Shown one piece after another: positions 58,850 to 64,000 of a DNA stretch of 64,000 nucleotides. Under the pieces are notes generated by a model. That model made no database searches. It was not told the DNA's origin and was given only the letters and a program-made list of their open reading frames with translations. The stretch lies in NCBI GenBank assembly GCA_012861695.1, contig JAAOOA010000189.1:458501-522500 (forward strand), written 5' to 3'. Source of the stretch: Trematomus loennbergii (Eukaryota; Chordata; Actinopteri; Perciformes; Nototheniidae). Numbering within the stretch: position 1 is the first letter of the stretch; each line of letters begins with the position of its first letter. The translations under genes and the position numbers were made by a program.

Positions 58850-58990
58850 GTAGAGCCCCATTGTATTTGCACACATTAGCATTATTAGCATTAGCATTCG
58901 CCCAGCGCACAAACGCAGAGAGACTAACTTATGGCAACACAAAATAAAGCATGGGAGCGGTGGAGATGAGGAGGTGTCGGCGTTCTGGTT
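58850..58990. mobile_element. Harbinger-like internal fragment (unit B)
   Basis: Counterpart of 28295-28440. Confidence 0.55.
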
Positions 58991-59009
58991 TTGTAGTTGT
59001 AGTCATTTG

Positions 59010-60174
59010 TTCTGGGAATGTCATTTTCGAGCCTGAAACATGAAAAACAGGCTTGGTGCTTCTTAACAGGTTAAGCTCTGAGCCTGTTTTTCAGGTCTCA
59101 GGCTCGAAAATGACAATCCCAGAACAAATGACCATATCTTCCCTTCTAAAAGGGTTAAATTAATTATCTTTTTTCTCAAAGTAATGATAAACCTGTGAGT
59201 TGGATGTAGAAAAGTCAGAATCAATATAGATGTTTTTTATTTTAAAGAAAATTCAGATTTTACATAGTAAAAAACTGTAAATGATAGTGTCCGTCCAAAT
59301 ATTCTTTTTTTACTTATAGTGAAAACTACCCTTGGATGATGGGTTTGGATTCATAAAGCTTTTATTCTACTAAGTACAACATATAATAAGTACCCTGTAT
59401 CAAGATTGATGCAAAACAAGTGACATTTGACCTTTTTGGAGAGGTTTAGCAAAAATAAACCACTTCTGGGGTCATTTGGGTGGATTTTCCATATCTCTGG
59501 CCACCCTTGCTTGATTTTGATGGTTGACACCTCTTTCTGACCGTTAGAGCCAATAGAATCGAAGGGGGAGTCCCCCACACACCCACGTTGTGAAGAGAAA
59601 AGGTGGGGGCTATCTCTAGCTTTGACATCTGGAAACGGAAAAGCAGTTTTAATGCTTATGGATTATCAGAAATCATTTCAAAGGGACACAGACACATTAG
59701 ATTAACCTATGGATTAACTTCAGCAGCGTTTTTATTGTTTTAATGCCATTAAAGACCACTTTGGAGAGACTACAGAGCCAAGGTAAAAATTTTAGCATTT
59801 TTAGCTACCTAGCGTCACCTGTTTCGATGTCCGTTTTTGCTTATAACGTCGCAAATACGTATAATTCAGTGGTAATGTCGGTGTCAATAGATTCTGTGTC
59901 ACCTCATGATGTGAATCGATGTGTTGGATGTGGTGAAAAGATAAATAATAAGGTTTTGTGAGTGATTTTTGGTGCAGTAAGGTGTTGCTGATTCAGAGGT
60001 GTTAGCATTGTGGGTTTTCTTTTGAAAAAAAAAAAAAATGATCAGTTAGATGAGTTTCTTCCCGTTACATGGATATAAAACATTCATAATTTATTAAATG
60101 AACATGCCCTCAGACACTGTTTCCTGCAAGATGTTGCGGCAGTGCCCCGGTACCGGGTCTCTCGGGCTTAACAG
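59010..60174. mobile_element. piggyBac-like element (unit B)
   Basis: Counterpart of 28455-29672, with the same central foldback and the right end 'gggcttaacagg' followed by TTAA. A 25-60 base deletion near 59345-59375 removes part of the recurrent module. Confidence 0.65.
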
Positions 60175-60177
60175 GTT

Positions 60178-60930
60178 AATTACTAGATCGTCACAACATT
60201 TGCAGAAACATGCAGGAACCAGCAGATGGCAGCAGAACCAAACAGTTGTTGGGGGGGGGGTTCTCTGTGAACTGCTTTTACTGCACACACCTCCAGTGCC
60301 GATTCTAGAGTCGGTGGGGGCCCGAGGCAAACATTCACTGGGGGCCCCTCATCACCACGCACAGCCGACAGCATGCTTAAAGGGGACCTATCATGCAAAA
60401 TGCTAATGTTAGCATGCTTAAAGGTTAAACTAACATGTTCCAAATGGCTAACAATAGCATTTAATTTAAGTAAAGGTGAAAAAGCAGGGACTCACATGGC
60501 TGTAGACTGTTGTTTTTGAATATATTACATCATCATTACATTTTCATTATAGTAACAAAGGGTGAATGATTCACAACAAAATATTAAAACACAATAACAA
60601 CAGTAAGTGGTGTAACATCACAATGCCTAACATACAGTACACCTCAAATCCTGTCAAATCTACTTTTTATGAGGATATGTTAAAAATACATTTTAATATT
60701 GACCTTAAATATGCATGAAGAGCAGCACATAATATGTGTTCTAACTTTAAATATATTACATTTAACAGAATAGTAATATTTTAACATTTGAGGGAAATTC
60801 AAGCCAAATCTGAGTTAAATCAAGCATATACAATATTGTTGTTGTGCTTTATGTTGATCTCTATCTATTCATATATCCCTTTAAATAATTATGATAGGAA
60901 ACACAATCTAACATGGTCAACATATTCCTT
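60178..60930. other. Non-coding flank downstream of receptor 3
   Basis: Counterpart of 29677-30191 plus 31378-31628. It holds the single TTAA (60680-60683), the empty site for the element at 30196. No gene. Confidence 0.6.
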
Positions 60931-61869
60931 TTATATTTCAGCAGCAGGACCCTTCTTCAGAAATCTTAACACGACTCCTTTGATTTGAGGCAGACCCAGG
61001 CCATAAACGATAGGGTTATTGAGGGGGGAATGATCAGATACGCTAAAGACAAAATAACTGCGATGCTTGGATTCAGTTTATCAGCCTCAAATCGAGTCAG
61101 AGACACCTCACAGAAGAGAGAGATGGAGTAGGTCAAAAAGGAGATGATGTGAGGCAGGCAGGTTTGTAACGCCTTTCCTCTGAATTCAGACGAGCTCCTC
61201 CTGCAGACCAGCAGAATCCGTAGATATGTGTACAGGACTAATAATAGGGGGATGAAGATGCGACACTACGAGAAACTGACCAGCTATGTTGTTTGGAGTG
61301 GTGTCCACACAGGAGAGCTGCACCACAGGCCAGTTAGAGCAGAAAATCCGGTTCAGTTTATTTCCACACAGCGGTAATTTAACAGTAAAATAGAGACAGA
61401 AGCCAATAATACACACTGGGTAGAAAACAGCAACAAGCACAAGAACCTGCACCCATTTGAAGGTCATTTTACTGTGATAGTGTAAGGGCTGACAGATAGC
61501 AATGAATCTATCGTAGGCCATGATGGTGAGGATGGTCAGCTCACAGGAAGCATAGGTGTAAATAACATACATCTGAATAAAGCATAATGGACGTGAGACC
61601 AAATGAGAGTCAGAGGATGTCCTGTAGGAACCTGGGAAGAATCCAGCTGAGCCATACAGAGAGTTTACACACAGACAGCTGATGAAAATATACATGGGCT
61701 GATGCAGAGACTTCTCCAGGAACACTGCCTGAATAATGGCCATGTTAGCAGAGACTATAGTCACATAGATGAACAGACACAAGATGAAGAACAGGTATCT
61801 GAGGGGCCCAAAGTCTGCAAACACAGTGAACTGAAAGTAGGGAGGGTTCAGGCTGCTGTTGCTCGTCAT
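60931..61869 (-). pseudogene. Odorant receptor 3, frameshifted copy
   Basis: Close relative of receptor 2 with the same start, MAYDRFIAIC, loop-2 cysteines and C-terminal AAEI. Two small deletions early in the gene (two bases near 61614 and one near 61633) cancel and change only about nine residues after GSAGFFP. A net two-base loss near 61260-61272 then shifts the frame in TM5. A one-base loss in a G-run at 61023-61028 affects the TM7 motif. The longest frame therefore ends at 227 residues. The shifts disable the receptor unless they are assembly errors; the G-run is a plausible error site. Confidence 0.85.
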
Positions 61870-62014
61870 GTCTGCTCCAAAGAGAGGAACAATACAGGAA
61901 CTGTAAATGAGATGTTGTTAGCTACATTTCAGATATTAATACAAAATCAGCCTGCATGCAATCTCCAACAGTTGTATGTGACCATGTTAAATATAACATC
62001 TGGGAAAATCTCAC

Positions 62015-62057
62015 CTCCACACACAGTAGTTCACAGACTTATTCAGGCTCTCTATAT
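62015..62057 (-). other. Candidate 5-prime exon (proximal) of receptor 3
   Basis: Same splice signals and length as 354-396. Confidence 0.35.
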
Positions 62058-62721
62058 CTGCGAAGAAAGGGGGAATATAAATGCACAATAAGGGAAATGT
62101 TCAAAGGAAAATGTCGTAATTCAACACCTACAGTAATACAAAAACACAATAAGCCTGCGTGCATGTGAATTGCAACCTTCCTAAGACTTGTACATGACAA
62201 TATTGAATTTAACTTTAGGTAGCTGGAGAAGAGAAGCACACACATGAAGGGCAGGAAAAAAGTCTCATAAACTACATGAACCACCAACATGGTAATTCGC
62301 ATTGATTTAAACATTATTTCACACTCTTACACATTGCCTCCTTCATGTTTGCAAGTTGGCCTAAACAGAGAACACATTCATAGACAGAACAAGAGTTATA
62401 GAAAGGAGATGCAAGACTTAAGGAAAGGTCACAAGCAGACAATGATCAATATAATCTAATTTGAAGTAAGTCAAATATAAGTGAGAATATATTCTTTCCT
62501 TATGTTAAATACATATATGTGCACAAATACTTGCATGCAGAAGCAGTATACACATGTATGCAGTATGATTATCTACCTGTGTCAAGGTACTAACAATAAA
62601 ACAACGTATGTTACTCAATATTAATATATTAATATGAATACAAAATCAGCCTGCATGCATGCATGTGAATTGTAAAATCTCCTAGGGTTGTACGTGACAA
62701 TATTGTGCTGGAATATCTCAC

Positions 62722-62803
62722 CTCCACATACACTACATGCAGCAAAGATCTGGCATGTCTCAGTTATTCAACAGGAGTTCACAGACTTACTCACTTTCTA
62801 TAT
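62722..62803 (-). other. Candidate 5-prime exon (distal) of receptor 3
   Basis: Counterpart of 1056-1138, one base shorter. Confidence 0.3.
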
Positions 62804-63533
62804 CTGGATAAAAAGGAGGGAATATAAATGCAACTTGTCCTAATTCAACACATACAATACTAAAAACCACAATAACCTGCATGCATGTGAATGGCAAATG
62901 CTCACAGTTGGACCTGACAATAGTACATATAAATTCCAAGTAGCTGAAGAAGTGATGTACACAAACTAAGACCTTCTCATAAACTACATGCACCACAATC
63001 CTGGCATTTCTCAGTTATTTAAACAGTATTTCACTCACATTTAAAATGTTTGTGTTTGCACCTAAAGCAAAAAGAGAGATGCATTCAAAGACCAACCGGT
63101 AAAGGAAAGGAGAGGAAGAAAAAAGGCTGAACTTGCCCTAGCCAGCATATAGTATCATCACATTGAAGGATAATGTAAGTGAGAATAATCCATAGCATAT
63201 ACACTATGTTAATCAATGCTTGCATAAGAATAACATATTCAATTAATTCAACACTCTCAGCACATCAGCACATATAAATACACTCATACAGAATAATTAT
63301 TGACTTACTGATTCCATGCGTGAAAGTGTGCTGTAGGAACATTCACATATCTTATACTTGTGTTCAGATCAGCACGATAACCTTGAAAGCATTCAATAGT
63401 CAGTAGTGTGTTTTACAATAGTTAGACAACTGAAACAACCATCAACAATTACGTTTTAAGATTCAACGTGGGTACTAACAATACAACAATGTATGTAACT
63501 CAGCATGTTAGTGAGAGCTTTGACATGATGAAT

Positions 63534-64000
63534 CTGAATCGATAGATTTCAAACGATACCCATCCCTAATGATGAGGCCCTTTGTTTAGCGAGCGTCAAC
63601 GGGGGGGGGGGGCACACTAATTGCGCCGCATAAGCGCATACGTGCGCATTTACATTTTGATGAGGCTCCCTCCGCCAGGTGAGGCCCCACACAGTCTGCG
63701 TGATCGGCCTGTAGGGAGGGGCGGCCTGCCCTAACGTGTAAACTTATACACACATTTGTACCAGTGCTTTTCACAAGTAGACTCTTGCAGGCCAGAGGAG
63801 CTGGTGAGTCAACAACAACAACAACAACAACAACACAAAAGACATATCTGAAGTGATCAGGAAGAACAGAAAGAGGAAAGGAAAAGAGAGATGAAGAGAC
63901 CAGGAGGTCAGAGCAGGAGGAAAGGAGGAGAGATGAAGAGACCAGGAGGGTCAGAGCAGGAGGAAGAGGAGGAGAAGACATTAGTGAAGAAGAAGACATG
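63534..64000. other. Unit C sequence after the junction
   Basis: Equivalent to 9776-10150 plus 11254-11300 and 12650-12700 of unit A, lacking both transposons there. It includes a G-run (63601-63612), a (CAA)n tract (63802-63836) and purine-rich 42-bp units. No gene seen. Confidence 0.7.

Larger units (their letters stand above)
61662..64000. repeat. Segmental duplication unit C (cut by window end)
   Basis: Third unit. Follows A and B up to 'gacatgatga' at 63533, then jumps to sequence equivalent to 9776 of unit A. Confidence 0.85.

Overview
The window is eukaryotic and very probably from a ray-finned (teleost) fish. Evidence: intronless fish-type odorant-receptor genes, remnants of the repeated small exons that precede the NACHT exon in the fish NLR (NLRC3-like) expansion, long (GT)n/(CA)n microsatellites, and a dense mix of transposon families typical of fish (DIRS, CR1/L2 LINEs, hAT, Harbinger-like and TTAA-flanked piggyBac-like elements, short MITEs). 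There are no bacterial operons, CRISPR arrays or recognisable rRNA/tRNA genes. Single-exon coding capacity is almost entirely receptor or transposon.

Layout. The window holds about 2.1 units of a tandem segmental duplication, each unit carrying one odorant-receptor gene on the minus strand. Unit A is 1-32365, unit B 32366-61661, and unit C starts at 61662 and is cut by the window end. Receptor 1 is an N-terminal piece at 1-208. Receptor 2 (31629-32573) is intact at 314 codons. Receptor 3 (60931-61869) is a close copy with two frameshifts. Upstream of each receptor lies about 1.9 kb of nearly identical sequence that itself contains an internal duplication; each half offers a small candidate 5-prime exon with good splice signals.

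Each unit then carries, in the same order: microsatellites; a retroposon block; DIRS and Harbinger debris; piggyBac-like repeats; a short MITE; NLR exon remnants; a 3.85 kb CR1-like LINE on the minus strand; a hAT 5-prime end with a BED-like exon; a DIRS retrotransposon; and more piggyBac-like repeats leading to the next receptor. Insertions shared by A and B predate the duplication (CR1 LINE, NLR remnants, hAT end, DIRS site). Private insertions are later, and the sister unit often supplies the empty site. Private to A: hAT/ZBED at 3436, a Harbinger-like element at 10151, a TA-flanked element at 16781, a TTAA element at 30196. Private to B: an L2-like LINE at 35102 and a hAT element at 53422.

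The three points most worth following are: (1) a 46-bp-period array of dyad symmetries inside the unit A DIRS element whose core, GTTAC-N4-GTAAC, also sits just outside the DIRS terminal repeat; (2) the duplicated candidate 5-prime exons of the receptors; (3) rearrangements between units (a chimeric DIRS in B, a permuted block at 46304-49920, and a junction in C that skips about 7.9 kb), which are either real structural variation or assembly errors. Everything was read by eye; family names rest on motif recognition, not on database searches.
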